DNA of 64,000 nucleotides from Ricinus communis (GCF_019578655.1 NC_063263.1:12275001-12339000); one strand, 5' to 3'; positions 12,225 through 25,502 are shown, numbered from the stretch's first letter. Program-made: numbers and translations. Notes: generated by a model from the sequence alone, not told the origin.

Positions 12225-13246
12225 CGTTCTTAGCCAGCACGCTTTCACGCTGAACCTTTTGCTCTTCCCTCTTTTTTCTAGTTTTCTCTAAATTCTTTAG
12301 ACAAGTGTATAAATATGAAATATCCATAAATGGAATTCGCCTTCGCGGGGGTGGTTAGTTTAGGCTATGCAAATGAACTTGCCATAATTGTTTAGGCCTT
12401 GCATATGCTGGTCCTTTTATATCCAATGTGATTGTTGAGGTCCTGTTTTCAGCTTCTGTTCTGAGCTTTTCTTAATATTCTTTTCACTTTTCAGATATCA
12501 TTGACTGCATGGCATCTTACTAGATGGGTATCCTAGCCTGGAGTTTCGTGGAGTCTTTGAACATCTTATAAAAGCAACTAACAATCTGGTTGGTTCTTAT
12601 GTTGTTGAATCAAAATGAGATCTTACTACATATTAAGATGGCATATGTTATGGAATTATCTTCCAATTAATATTATCAAGAAAAATAATATGGCATTCTT
12701 GAGCAGTTGAATTTTAGGCACACATTTTCATCTCATCATCTGTTATTTGAACTTCTGGTTGAGAATGCATGTTATATGACTCGGTTTCTCCATTATTACT
12801 GGGTCTCTGCTCTATCTTTGGATGTCTATCGCTCTCACAATTATGCTACGATCCATGGTTTATCAGGCCTGGAGTCTATATTTATTTATATAGGGCCATT
12901 TATACCCTTGCCACTGGTCGAGTCAATGGGGGAGGTCCCTCTCTCCTATGTGTTGATGAGAACTAATTACGCCCAATATAGGCCCACTTCTTTCTGATCA
13001 TTTCAACTAATACAGGAAAAGCTCGAACACAGAAGGGTATCTGTACCCAAACCGACACAGGTTGGTAGGTAGAGAATATCTAGGGGCGTGAGACAACTCT
13101 CTCTAAGGAATTTAAACTACAATTTCAACTCTTTCCAAAGAAAAAAAAAAAGAAAAAGAAAATCTTTCCCTGTACCAGGCGATGCAAGGTGTATAGACTT
13201 ATTTATTTATTGATTGGTACTCTAGGAACTTTTTAAAGGAGAAAAG

Positions 13247-13375
13247 GGTGTTACAATTTAAACCCTTGATCTCTTCTCTTATTTATGAAGAGGACTCTTC
13301 TAGCTCATGCAACTATGATGCAGACACTAAAGGTCTCATCTTGACCAACTGAGGGAAGGAGAATAGTCAAGTGTG
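13247..13375 (-). mobile_element. Possible tRNA-derived SINE fragment
   Basis: On the minus strand, CCCTCAGTTGGTCAAGATGA resembles a Pol III A box. About 80-90 bp further, GGGTTTAAATTGTAACA resembles a decayed B box. The spacing is larger than in a tRNA, and the ends and target duplication are not clear. This is a pattern match only. Confidence 0.35.
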
Positions 13376-15448
13376 CTCTTCTTCTCTCCTCTAACAAAAG
13401 ATGGGATGGTGTGGTCCTTAACTTCTTCTCAAGCCCACCCTTCATTTTCATTTTGCTTTGCTTTCGTTCTACTTTGTGTATGGAGGGAGGACTGAAACTC
13501 GTTGTCCTTGTTGCTGTTGTAGGGATTACTAGGAAAAAGTTTGATAGTGGGACAAAAAAACTTTATGGACCATCTGAATTGGTAAAAGGAACATCTTCTA
13601 TTTCATCTCCCTTTCAAATAAAAAGTTCCTATCCTATGCTTACTCTCACAATCATACGTGCCATTACTAAGGACCACCATGCGTTATAATTCCGCATGCC
13701 CATTTTCAGATTTTTTTTTCCTCCAAACTTTCCATCCATCCCCTTCCCTAAGATAAACATTCAATTATTGAATTACTAATTTAATAACATCGGGCTCATA
13801 TAAAATAATAATGCCATGATCTTATAATATTACGAGATATATCATTTTTTTTTATTATTTATACTAGGAATTTTTAATTTGATGATATCAAATACGCTAG
13901 TTGAGAATTTGTACAATCTCACAGGTTATTTAACAAGTGTATTTGTAGACTAGACCTCTTAATTGCTACTAATACTATGTGGATGTATGCTAAAAATAAT
14001 GGTGTTGTTGATACGCTGATGTAATGTCCTTGTGTACCCAGTTGAGTTAAATGCAATTCACATGGCAGCAATCCTAGCAAATGATGGGAGGAGCATTTGA
14101 ATATTGAAATGATAATAATGAGTGATGACTCTTTTTTTAAAGAAAAACGAAATTTTATATATTTATAATTCTCTTCTCCCTTTCCCTTTCAATTATGCTC
14201 TTCTCCTTGTAATAATATGCAAGTGGGTCTACAAATTTAGTCCACCTTTTTGCCTAACCACTCCCTCTTCAGACAATGCAAATTTTAATCCTTTTAATTC
14301 AACTTTTTTCCTTTTTGTACTCTCACTACTACCTTCATTGCTTATTACGTACATTTTATATGAATTACATCGTAGCTTCAGTCTTCTGATATTATGTTTT
14401 TCATTTTTTTTAAAAACTTTTTATATTAAATATTATTTTATGATTAGAATTTTTCTTGGTACATAATATTTCACGGTTAGACGAGTAATGTATATAAAAT
14501 AGTTATAATATTATAAATATTTATCACTTTTTTATTACTCAGATATAAAATACTTAAAAGATGTGTTCGATTATCCAATTATTTAGGTGCAATACATCAA
14601 AATAGCTATAGAATTTCTTTTTAACTATTTATTGATACGTACTAAAAAAAATAGAGTTAAACGAATTAATTTTTAATTAAGTGAAATCATATTTTTTATT
14701 ATTTTTCTTTTAATTATATTTATATATCAAAGTGTGCATTTCACTTTAAGTTCAATAAGCATTCATATACAAAATATGGCAGTACCCTTCTCAAGAAAAA
14801 GTTTTTGGATTGAAGGAAAGGTCTTTCTTTGTCCAATGAATCTTAACAGAGCTAATATAGATTAGGATACCTTAATACTGTGCTCTACTGTAAAAAAGAT
14901 GTGTTTTCTACATCGAAAAGAATCCGTGGAATCTTGAAATGATTTGTAATCTTTGTACCAAATCCACCCTTTTGGTGGTGTTTAAATTATTGGTAATGAT
15001 AAGAACTGGTGGTACTGATGATTCAATAGCACCCAATCATGGGCATCTACCTCTCATGAAAGACAAGGGAACTGGAATTGGGTTAGTTGGCATTTGTTGC
15101 ATTACCAGTTTGGATTTATAACAAGATTTTTCCTCAAGTATTTTCTTAAATGTATGTTAGGTACATTAATTTTGTGCATATTGTACAAAAGGGAAAAATC
15201 AATTGAGTTTTCACCCAAAAAAAAAAAAACTCTTTGGTTTATCATTAATTTAGAGTTTACATAATCTAGCTCAGTGTTTTTTTTTTTTAAATATCGATTG
15301 GTAAATTATTTTAGAAAGTTCTATTAAAATAATAAAGGGTTTCATATTGCGTAAATTTTATGAAAATAAAAAAATTACTGATTTGCTTTGACGCTTTTTG
15401 CAATAAGGAATGAAAATTTTTCTTTTGAAAAATAAAAATAATTTTTAA

Positions 15449-15530
15449 TTTTGTTCAAGTGGTAATAAAGTTTGCTATTAGAACTCAGAGATTTTAAATT
15501 TGAGTTATCTCTTCTGTACTAAATGAGTTT
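15449..15530 (+). mobile_element. Possible tRNA-derived SINE head
   Basis: GTTCAAGTGGTAATAAAG resembles a Pol III A box. AAATTTGAGTTATC about 35 bp later resembles a degenerate B box, at tRNA-like spacing. There is no clear tail or target duplication. Weak evidence. Confidence 0.3.
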
Positions 15531-16661
15531 ACGCTTTTTTATAAAGATTATAAGAGGCTGACTGCTCTATTTTGCATAGTTCACCTACTACTAACTTTTT
15601 TTCTTAGAATATTCTGCTCCTTTATATAAAAAAACTAACTCTTAATTTTAGAATTTTAACAAATAGTAAGCTCATGAACTAATGGAAAACAGAAAAAGAA
15701 ATTTTAGTGTAGAGAAACCTTGCCAACATGGGGAAAGATGTAATTCAACGCATTCCTTTCAAATTGAAAATGAAAACTTGCAGTTGATCTGAAAAACTCA
15801 ATGGGTTAGAGGGAAGTGCCAATGAAATGAAGGGTTAGCAAAACTTATCCATACACATGAAGAAGATAATACACACAAGTAAGCAAATAATGAAAGAGAA
15901 TAGATAACAAGACATAAAAAGGAGGATAGAGAGCATGACCCACCATCACATGATGCTCCTTAGGCACTGACCCACATCAAAAGAATTCAACAAAGTAGGT
16001 AAATAATACTTAGCACCAGAATTACAATTTAAAAATTAAGAAATTAAATAAAATACTAGCCCTAAGTGGTCCACTACAATTTCTACCAAGTGGGTCATTT
16101 TTGACTGCCATACACTGCATATTCCAAAACATGTTCACTGTTGAGGAAAAAAACAAAGAAAACAAAAATGAGATAAGAAAAAAAAAAAAAAAGAGAAGAA
16201 GAATAAGAAGAAGAAAGATAAACATATCAGACATCGGCCACCGGCCACCGCGGATGGTGGGGGTGACTCTAAGCAACCTTTGGGCAAGTCATAGGTAGGT
16301 CTGTTTCCATAGGATAAGGATCTGCTTTTTTTTTTTTTTTTCTCTCTCTGAATGGATTAGCTTATTGAAGTTATTTTTATCTTTATACTTTTACTTTATA
16401 AAAAAATTTAAATAAATTCTAAGGTACTATAGTTTAAAGAGTGTTTTTTAATATTTTTATACATTTATTAAATAAAATTTAAATTAATCTGTATAAAAAA
16501 ATTAAAAATTATATAAAAATAATTTTATATATATTATATATAACAATTACATATTAAAAGTATGATAAGAGAATACAGCTTTTAAAGATGTTAATTTCTT
16601 TTCTTCTAAAATCTGAGGTTTTTTTTCTAAAGCAAATGGTAAATAAATACGTTTAAAAAAC

Positions 16662-16719
16662 TATTATTATTATTATTATATTTTATTATTTTATTATTAT
16701 TATTATTATTATTATTATG
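16662..16719. repeat. (TTA)n microsatellite, interrupted
   Basis: Two TTA/ATT runs of about 18-35 bp are separated by a TTTTATTATTTTA interruption. Confidence 0.9.
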
Positions 16720-19700
16720 TAAGATTTTGGCCAGAGGAGTTGACTATTGCCAAACGTATTAGTTGCTTTTCGGCCACAAAACCTTTTCTATCAGCTCCTC
16801 AATAGTTGTATCTGCAACCTAAGTAATATTCCACAGTTTAGGCTAATGTATTATATGTATATATTCTTTCAACTATTATTTGTTTCCTTTTTTCCTCAAA
16901 CATGCTTTGAACATATATATACATGTTGATATATTTTACTCTTTTTGTTGCCAATTCAAATCATTTTTGGTATTGTTCGAGTGATTTATTTGTTTGCTAA
17001 TCCAGAAAATTATGAATTTTTTTTCTTTAACTCGACGAGATTTGAATTTTTTCATTTTATTGTAAATAATACCCATGTAGTTTTAAAAGGTAATTAAGCT
17101 CTAATCAACATGTATCCATTTCGATTTCTTTAATCGGTTAAGAATTGTAGTTATAAATATTAAGAATTTTCAATTCCCTCTCAAGCACTCGTCTATAAGA
17201 AGAGCCAATAAGTAAACAAGAAAATCAAAGAAAAATGAAGAAGAATAAAATGCACAAAAATAAGAAGCTAAATTACAAGATTAATATATGAGATTTAGTT
17301 TAAATAATAAGATCACTTAGAAAAAAAAAAGATTTTCAATTTAAATTTTCACGTATGCTTTGTTTTTTTTTAGCAAATATAAAAGAATGACTATTTTTTT
17401 ATTATATGATCAAAATATATTAAATATCCCATAAATATTAACTATTAAATTTGAAAGACATATTTTTAGTTGGATTGATGGTCTTCCAAATGGATGCCTA
17501 ACAGTAGGAATTTGTGGATGTATACAGATGATAAAAGGAAAAAAAGAATCTGCAAACCGTACATAAGGCGATAATGATATGAAAATAATTAAAGTATGAA
17601 AGATCAACTACAGGAATACTGGCTTTATTTAACATATAATTGCAGGCAAAATGACAAACACTTGTATTCTTTTTTAGTTCTATAGTTTAAGCGAGCAAAG
17701 AAAGAAAGAAACAAAGAGAATCCCAGATGACATGGTTAGGGTTAGAACAATTTCATATGCACTATTTGTAGTACGCATGCATTAGGCAATAGGGCAAGAC
17801 CCAATTCCTCGAAAAAGCTTAAGTTATAGCCCGCAACACTGTCGAGGGTTCTTGTTGTTTGGCATGGAAACCTCTTACTCCATTTGTAGGGTTCAGGGTC
17901 GACTTGTAAAGAGGAAGTCCATTTTTAGGGTTCAGTGTCCCTAGAGAAGTATCTCGATTCTCATAATGTTGTGCATTGAGTGGCTATTTATTCAATAATA
18001 AAACTTAAGTTATTAAATTTATACCAACATACTATTCAAGATATCAGAGGATTTCGATGCTTAACTCTTAACAATATTAATAAATGGAGTAAGAAATTAA
18101 ATAATTGTTTCTTAAAAAAAATAAATTATGTCTATTTTTATCAATAAATGAAACCAGAAGCAGTTTTTTTTTTTTTTTTGATTTATCTCTAGATTTATAT
18201 TTGATACATATATACCACTCTGGCATTGTTAGAGAATTTTCTAAAAAAAATTTTTAATTGATTATGATATTTAAATAAAAATCATCTCTTTCGAAAGAAC
18301 CAATTTAGTAATACTCATATCACAGCCATTTCTATATTTCCAATAAAAGGCAAAAGATTTTCAAGAAAGTGTCTGAATAAATTAGAAACAAAAAAAAAAA
18401 AATAAGGGGACAAGAAGAAAGGGTTTTGAGTAAACAATGAGGGATGAGAAAGCAAAGGGCATCTGTTTAGAAAAGTGGAAAAAATGTTACCATGTTAGGG
18501 GTAACAGATCATAAAGCCATATTTGGAGATAAGGGTGTGGACAGAACAGAAGCAATGATAAAAATAATAAACTTTTATCCAATGTTGGTGGGTAGTTTCT
18601 TGAATTCCTTTATTGTTTATTTTGAGCAAAGCAAGAGCCATTCAAATTGGCTATGATATAATTATAAATAAATAAAAAAGAAGAAGAAGAAGAAGAAGTT
18701 CAGAAAAAAATTCAGAATAATAGAAATAATTTTGTAATGATAACAAAGAGGTTATGTACTCTGGAAGCAAATATTTTGAACCAAAGGGTTTGGTTTAAGG
18801 GAGTCCTGCTTCCAGTTATCATTTCCACCAAGAAAAGTATTTGTTTGTTCAATCTTTTGACAATTTGACTCATGAAGCAGCTTTTTCTTTTCTTTTTTTC
18901 CAGGAAAAAGAAAAATTCCCACAAACCATTCTGAGGAAAAGGGAGATGATTGAACCCATGGACTATGGTTGTTTGGTCAAAGTGACAAATGATTGGGAAC
19001 ACCAACTTAGAGATTAAACTTAATGGTTGGCAACAAATTTTAAGTAAAAAAAAGAAGAAGAGATTAATAAGTTTATTTTATGTGATTATAAACTTGAGAC
19101 ACTAATTAAAAATGGGTGCATTCATTTTTTAAAATTTAGAGTTTAAAAGTATATGGTGATTAAAGAAAACTAATTTGATTATTTATTCTGAACAGGCAAA
19201 GTGTTATACAAGTTATTAGCTAATTGTGAAATGATATTGATTATTCAATTTAATAAATCAAATCAAGCAAATGAAATTAGAATTTTAATTAATTTATTTT
19301 CTTTATATTCCAAATCTTTAGTAAATAATGAGATAATGAAGGTCTGAGATTCGGTAAGCTAAATGTTAGACAATTCAATTATTAATTCTATGATGTTACC
19401 ATTAGTATAATAAGGCTAACGTTATTTAATTGTCTTAGTCAAACTCAGCTAAGATTTTGAAAAGCACTAGTAAAGGTCTGCTTTTTATTTTTTCTTTCAG
19501 AAAGAAATTAAATATTTAATTAATAAAATCTTTAAACATATTTTGATTTAAGAATAAAAGTAGACATCAAAAGGTAAAAAATATATAAAAAATAATTTTG
19601 ATAATTAATAATCATATTAATGAAATAATAAATTATAATTCTACAAAAAAAATATAATTCACTTGAAAATACTTAACCGTATATATAATAATGAAAACAA

Positions 19701-21020
19701 TAAAACCATATATCCACTTAATAATAAATAATTTGAATGTGATATTTATAATTAAATAATTATGAGTATCTTTCATTGATATTTTGGTCAATTGCTTCGT
19801 ACACACTTCATCAATAAATATTTTGAATTCAAATTTTGACAAGTTTTATATGGAATAAGATTCATATTTTTTCTGAAAAAAACTATCTCTATTATTATAT
19901 AACTAAAAGATAATATTAATTTCGAATACAACAGCATCTTAATTTATCAATTTAATTATTTATCCAGAGCCAACGGTTCAGCTATTAACTAGGAACCCAC
20001 TCAGTTTCATACTAATAATTTCTAAAAATTATATTAAACATCAATTTTATTTCTTGAAAATAAAATTTCATCACTCATAATTAAGACAATTTTGTAACTA
20101 ATTATAGTTCTTGGAGATAAAAAATGCTAATTGTGAACCAGGAAAAGAAAAATTAAATTTGTAAGAGCTAATTACTGAAATCATATATATAATTTATAAA
20201 ATAACATAATAGTCAAGTGATAAAGGAACCTGAATTTGAAGATTAAAAAAAGAAAAGATAGAAAAGATCATTAATTTAGAATCAGACTTGAAACTATAAT
20301 CCAACCAAAGTATTACTTCCAAAAAATTATCCAAGAATCGCTCTTAAATCTAAACCGATGGTTCAAGTTCCTGAAATGGAGGAACTAGAAATTATATAAA
20401 ATATCTACTTATATTTTAGATTTTAAAAATATGTAGATAATTTATATTATCTCTTTTTATAATCCTTAACTAATTTTTAATATTCCAAACTTATTCAAAT
20501 TCAAAACCCTAAAATTTAAATATTTATATATATATATATATATATATATTAAATGATATTTTTTTTTACCTTTAATATTTTGATAATTAATTATTAAGAT
20601 TATGTAATTATTAAACAAAACATCTGTTATAAAATCTAAATCTAAAATTCAAATCTTTAACAATCTATTGAAATTCCTAATCTCTACATTAATTTAACAA
20701 AATTGTCAATCCACATGGATTTTGTTCACAACATCTGATTAAAAAAGAAAAGGTTAGTTGTAAGAAATCCAATATCTTTTAGTTGGTAAAAAGAAAAAGA
20801 AAGTCAACAGCAACAATAATAAAGCCTTTAAACAAATGCAATGTGTACTTTCTTAAGTTCATGTGTAGGATCTTTTATGCACATTTTTATTTCCCTTTTT
20901 CTTCAATAAAAACCCTAATAATCATCAAAACATTAATTCATTTATCCACAAAAATAATGTAATTTTTCCAGAAACAAAAAAGAGAAAAAAAGGTCTATAT
21001 TCAAAACAAAAATAAAAGCA

Positions 21021-21150
21021 GACTCTCGCGAGTATAGATATTCTGTACTCGCTTTGTTACTGCTTTGCCTGGGAAACTAGGGTGTTAAGATGCTCCCACA
21101 TGGTGATGTCTACGACCGGCGATGCGAGTACTGTGTACTCTCGCGAGTAC
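21021..21150. promoter_or_regulatory. Cluster of GCGAGTA / CTCGCGAG palindromic motifs
   Basis: The 8-bp palindrome CTCGCGAG occurs at 21025-21032 and 21140-21147. GCGAGTAC occurs at 21124-21131 and 21143-21150, and inverted as GTACTCGC at 21045-21052. The cluster lies about 1.5 kb upstream of the AFB2-like start, in otherwise AT-rich DNA. Whether it regulates that gene or is a fragment of a repeat cannot be told from sequence alone. Confidence 0.4.
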
Positions 21151-22141
21151 AGAAGCGGTAAATCTTATCTATTTAATGGCACAATGGAAATATTTCTGAA
21201 AACCCAATGGCATTTGTCTGACACTCCATTGCTGGTCTCTTTAGAAAGGACTTTGGTAGATAGAGACGAAAGAAAGGGAAAATTTCAACCACCGTTCCTC
21301 AGTTTAAGCGTGTTTTTCATTATTGTCCTTGAATTTTAATTTATTATCCAAAAGTCATATGCTTTTAGTTTATGTGACTATAATATCCTCACTGCGAATT
21401 TCTGATACAATTGTAATAAATTGATAAAATTACATTTTAAAAATAATAAGATATAAATTAAAAAATAAAATAGCATATTATTTCACTATATTTATATGCT
21501 AGTTTTTTTATAATTTTTTCTCTTTTTTTTTATTTACCACTATGCTTCAAATAAATTATTAAAATATATATTATTTTAATTAAATTCATTATCCGATTAG
21601 TCCAGACTTTTACTCGTCAAAAGAAATATTAAAATTAAATCTAACAATTACTTTCTGTATAATAATATTTCTGAAATTTTAAAATTGAAATAAAATTGAA
21701 ATAATGAAGACCTCACAGATCTAATGGCAGATTTTGATATTTTCAAGATGCCAAAATCATTATCTGTTGAAGTTAAGGATATTATTGTTTATAAAAAATT
21801 AGAGTTTAAATGGGTTTTGTTGGACCAACTGAAGTTTAGGGACAATAATGGGAAATAGGCTTAAAGTTAAGGACTGAAAGTAAACTTTACCCTCGAAACG
21901 AGAGAGATAAGGACACATGCATGTCACGAAAATGAACGGTTAAGATTGTCTTAACTTTTTCATCGAATCATATTCGCCATGAGATCTCAAAACTCCACAA
22001 GCTCAACCATAGTTGAAAAGAAAACTGAACTACGGTCAAAAAATCTCAGCTGCTTCTCTCTGAGTTAAACTCAAAACACAAACTGAGTTATGTGTTTTTT
22101 CTTTTTTCAGAGAGGGTGAGAGGGACAGAGAGAAGAGAGAA
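21151..22141. promoter_or_regulatory. Probable promoter and upstream region of the AFB2-like gene
   Basis: This interval separates the palindromic motif cluster from the GA-rich leader. It holds no convincing gene; the frame at 21082-21339 has no family resemblance. The GA/CT-rich stretch at about 22110-22180 is typical of plant transcription-start regions, so transcription probably begins around there. Confidence 0.4.
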
Positions 22142-22414
22142 ATGAGAAGAGAATATCTGAGCGTAGTCTCTCTCTGTTTGTAGTTAGTAGTTAGTATAGT
22201 AGTTGTAGTAGTAGCAGCAGCAGCTTCTTCATTTTGCTATTATTGGTTATTATTATCATTAGATTTTGATTTTTAGTTAACAATTTCCATTTATGGAAGT
22301 ATCAGATTCTTAGATCTCCCTGTTCTGCTCTCTGACCTGTTTTTTTTTTTTTCTCTTTTTCCTTCTCAATTTCTGTAATCATCACTATTTGATTCAAATA
22401 TGATCACTCATTAG
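22142..22414 (+). promoter_or_regulatory. Three short uORFs in the probable AFB2-like leader
   Basis: Upstream ATGs open short frames at 22142-22183 (13 aa), 22293-22313 (6 aa) and 22400-22414 (4 aa). No other ATG occurs between the last one and the real start at 22661. If transcription starts near the GA-rich stretch, ribosomes would meet these first. The reading frames are seen; effects on translation are inferred. Confidence 0.45.
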
Positions 22415-22660
22415 TCATAACCCATCAACCATTAGCCATTTTTCCTTCACTTCCTTGGGAAAAGTTCAGTTTTTTTTTCTTCTCATTTTTAATAATACCC
22501 ATTAGTTATTTTTTGCATCTCCAGATCTGATATCTTATTATTGTACTTGCAAGATCTATACCTTAAGTTTTACATCTTTAGATCTGGGTTGTTTTCTGTA
22601 TCAAAAATCTCTCCTTTATTTTTAGTGGGTTCTTGTTTTTTGTTCCCAATCTTTGTAAGA

Positions 22661-25502
22661 ATGAATTATTTCCCAGATGAGGTGTTAGAGCACGTGTTTG
22701 ATTTTGTAACGTCTCACAGAGACAGGAATTCAGTGTCTCAAGTATGTAAATCATGGTACAGGATTGAAAGCTGTAGCAGGCGAAAGGTTTTTATTGGAAA
22801 CTGTTACGCGATCAGTCCAGAGAGAGTGATTGAGAGATTTCCTGATCTAAAGTCCATTACTTTGAAGGGAAAGCCTCATTTTGCTGATTTTAATTTGGTA
22901 CCACATGATTGGGGAGGCTATGTTTACCCTTGGATTGAAGCTTTTGCCCGGCATCGGGTCGGGTTGGAGGAGCTTCGGTTGAAGAGGATGGTGGTTTCTG
23001 ATGAGAGTTTAGAGCTGCTTTCAAGGTCTTTTCTGAATTTTAAGTCTTTAGTTCTTGTCAGTTGTGAAGGGTTCACTACTGATGGCCTTGCTTCTGTTGC
23101 TGCTAATTGTAGGTAAGAGAAACGAACAATAAAGAAAGAATCTTTTGTGGGTTATCCTTTGTGTGGATGATTTGGCCTTTTAAGTTCAAGCAATTTTGGC
23201 TTTTATTTTTTCACTTTTGATTATTTTGGATGGAATGTTGGTTCTCATTTGGGTTGCTGAAAAATATTTCCTTTTTGACTTTTTCATGATTGGCTGACTA
23301 TGTGTTGCTTGTCCAAGTAGAAAGTGAATTTCGAGTTATTTTTATATGTACAAAGTCCTTAATGCATTTTAGGTTTTGTCTGTTTGATGTCATTACATGG
23401 AATTTCCTGTTTGTTAGGCAGCTACTGCTCGAATTAGTAGGTTAGCAGCTGACCAAGTTTAACTTTGCACTGGTTATATTTTTGGTTTAACCAGGAAGGT
23501 GTAGCAGTTGCAATGGATCTGGTTTGATAATTGTTTCTTGTTTGTGAACTAGAAGACTATTTGGAACTTCTTTTTTCTGCAGATCCTTGTTTTCATTTGC
23601 TATTTCATGTCCTTCCACATTTTGCAAGTTGTTGTCTGCTTTTGCGTTTATTTGTTTATTTTTTTAGTTGACGTTGTTGGCGTGCCAATTGATATAGTGG
23701 ATGGCACTTTCCTCATCTCATTAACATATCAGTGTATCATCTGCAGGGATGTACTGCTGTCCCAAAATTTTGAGAAATTTTCACCTATTTCATATCAGCA
23801 TTGAGTATGCTATCAGTGGTTCAAAAGAATTTCTTGACTAGACTGGTTCCATAATGGACCACATTGATATAAATGCATCCCATTTATATTGTGAGATCCG
23901 TCATATGTGAGTATAGGTCCATGAAGACCCATTTTAGTTAAGAAATTTTTGAGATAGTCCTGATTAGTTATTGTATGACTGCATGTCAAGATCATTATCT
24001 AATTTAATCTTTTCAAAAGCCTGCGGCGTTGGCTGACTATAATAAGAAAATATGTCTTGGGAGAGTAGCATGAATGATGGATGTTTATAATTCGGGTAAA
24101 GACAATAGAGGTGTTCTTACTACTTTCTGCGACTTTCTTGAATTTCAACCAGGTATATTAGGGAGCTGGACCTGCAAGAAAATGAAGTTGAGGATCACAG
24201 AGGCCACTGGCTTAGTTGTTTCCCTGACAGCTCTACATGTCTTACATCACTTAATTTTGCTTGCCTCAAAGGAGATATTAATTTAGGAGTTCTTGAGAGG
24301 CTTGTAGCAAGATCTCCAAATCTCAGGAGCTTGAGGTTAAATCGCGCAGTGCCCCTTGATACGCTTCAAAAGATATTGATGCAAGCGCCTCAACTGGTGG
24401 ATTTGGGTGTAGGATCTTATGTACATGATCCTGATTCGGAGACCTATAGTAAATTAGTGGCTGCAGTTCAGAAGTGTAAATCAGTCAGGAGTTTGTCAGG
24501 GTTTTTGGATGTTGCTCCTCACTGCCTACCAGCCTTTCACCTCATGTGCCCAAACCTGACTTCCTTGAACCTAAGTTATGCACCAGGAATTCAAGGTAGT
24601 GAGCTTACAAAGCTGATTCGCCACTGCAGGAAACTTCAGCGCTTATGGGTATGATCCTATTAACTGATATATTGGAAATTGAAGTTGTTGCTTATTCATT
24701 GTCACAGATGTTACAATAGCTATTGCAATTGCAGATACTGGACTGTATCGGAGATAAAGGACTAGAAGTTGTGGCTTCCACTTGCAAGGATTTGCAGGAG
24801 TTGAGGGTCTTCCCATCCGATCTCTATGTTGGAAATGCAGCAGTGACAGAGGAAGGCCTGGTTGCCATTTCCAGCGGCTGCCCTAAGCTTGATTCAATCT
24901 TATACTTTTGTCAGCAGATGACCAATGCAGCCCTTATAACAGTAGCCAAAAACTGCCCCAATTTCACCCGCTTCAGATTGTGCATCCTCGACCCCACAAA
25001 ACCGGACGCTGTGACCATGCAGCCATTGGATGAAGGTTTTGGGGCAATTGTTCATTCATGCAGGGGTCTCAGGCGGTTATCACTTTCTGGCCTTTTGACT
25101 GACCAAGTTTTCCTTTATATCGGGATGTATGCTGAGCATCTTGAGATGCTTTCAATTGCATTTGCTGGGAATAGTGACAAGGGAATGCAGTATGTGTTAA
25201 ATGGTTGCAAGAAACTTCGGAAGCTAGAGATCAGGGACAGCCCTTTTGGTAATGCAGCACTTCTAATGGACGTGGGGAAGTATGAAACAATGCGATCCCT
25301 TTGGATGTCGTCCTGTGAAGTTACTCTTGGAGGCTGCAAGACCCTTGCGAAGAAGATGCCATGGCTCAATGTGGAGATCATGAATGAAAATGAGCAAGCA
25401 GATTTTAGTGCTGATGATACACAGAAAGTGGACAAGATGTACCTATATCGGACATTGGTAGGGCACCGGAATGATGCACCGGACTTTGTGTGGACTTTAT
25501 AG
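22661..25502 (+). CDS. AFB2: TIR1/AFB auxin receptor F-box protein, AFB2/AFB3-like, 3 exons, 571 aa
   Basis: This is a nuclear auxin receptor: the F-box subunit of an SCF ubiquitin ligase that captures Aux/IAA repressors when auxin is bound. Exons are 22661-23112, 24153-24648 and 24735-25502, in frame and ending in TAG. The start [16 protein letters not shown] is the AFB2/3-type N-terminus; TTG-initiated frames further upstream have no ATG. The F-box covers about residues 1-46 and leucine-rich repeats the rest. Ligand and cofactor residues known from TIR1 appear conserved: KPHFADF (H73, D76, F77), R397 in FRLCIL (equivalent to TIR1 R403) and S432 in RRLSLSG (equivalent to S438). The C-terminus is DAPDFVWTL, without the longer TIR1 tail. 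Length is close to the 575 aa I recall for Arabidopsis AFB2. The first intron is 1040 bp and looks empty. The AFB2 versus AFB3 assignment is less certain than the family. Confidence 0.96.
25284..25305 (+). promoter_or_regulatory. miR393 target site in the AFB2-like coding region
   Basis: GAAACAATGCGATCCCTTTGGA pairs with miR393 (UCCAAAGGGAUCGCAUUGAUC): the last 18 bases are fully complementary and mismatches are confined to the miRNA 3' end. It codes for the conserved ETMRSLW segment. miR393 cleavage of TIR1/AFB mRNAs at this position is established in plants. Confidence 0.93.

Larger units (their letters stand above)
9265..13246. other. Gene-poor interval downstream of the CHZ1-like gene, possibly transcribed
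   Basis: About 4 kb with no convincing coding exon. It is less AT-rich than the other intergenic DNA here and contains several splice-like motifs, for example AAAG/GTTAGT at 9274-9282 and TGCAG at 11300-11304. It could be a long spliced 3' UTR or a non-coding transcript. It also holds local duplications listed separately. Without transcript data I cannot say more. Confidence 0.4.
13376..21020. other. Long AT-rich intergenic region without a supported gene
   Basis: No frame in this 7.6 kb shows family motifs or a sensible exon structure. The longer frames (13411-13689, 14122-14466, 16022-16298, 18712-19005) are in T-rich or AAG-rich sequence and look accidental. Simple repeats are common. A GC-richer patch at 16231-16265 with CCACCGGCCACCG stands out but is not explained. 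Confidence 0.55.

Noticed and set aside
12890..13090. Possible small inverted repeat around ATACCCTT
   Set aside because: Only one short block matches; too little for an element call.
14122..14466. 114-codon frame rich in Phe, Leu and Ser
   Set aside because: T-rich DNA yields such hydrophobic frames by composition; no motif, promoter or splice context supports it.
16022..16298. Opposing frames around an AAG/AGA stretch
   Set aside because: Low-complexity lysine/arginine on one strand and phenylalanine/leucine on the other; typical repeat shadow.
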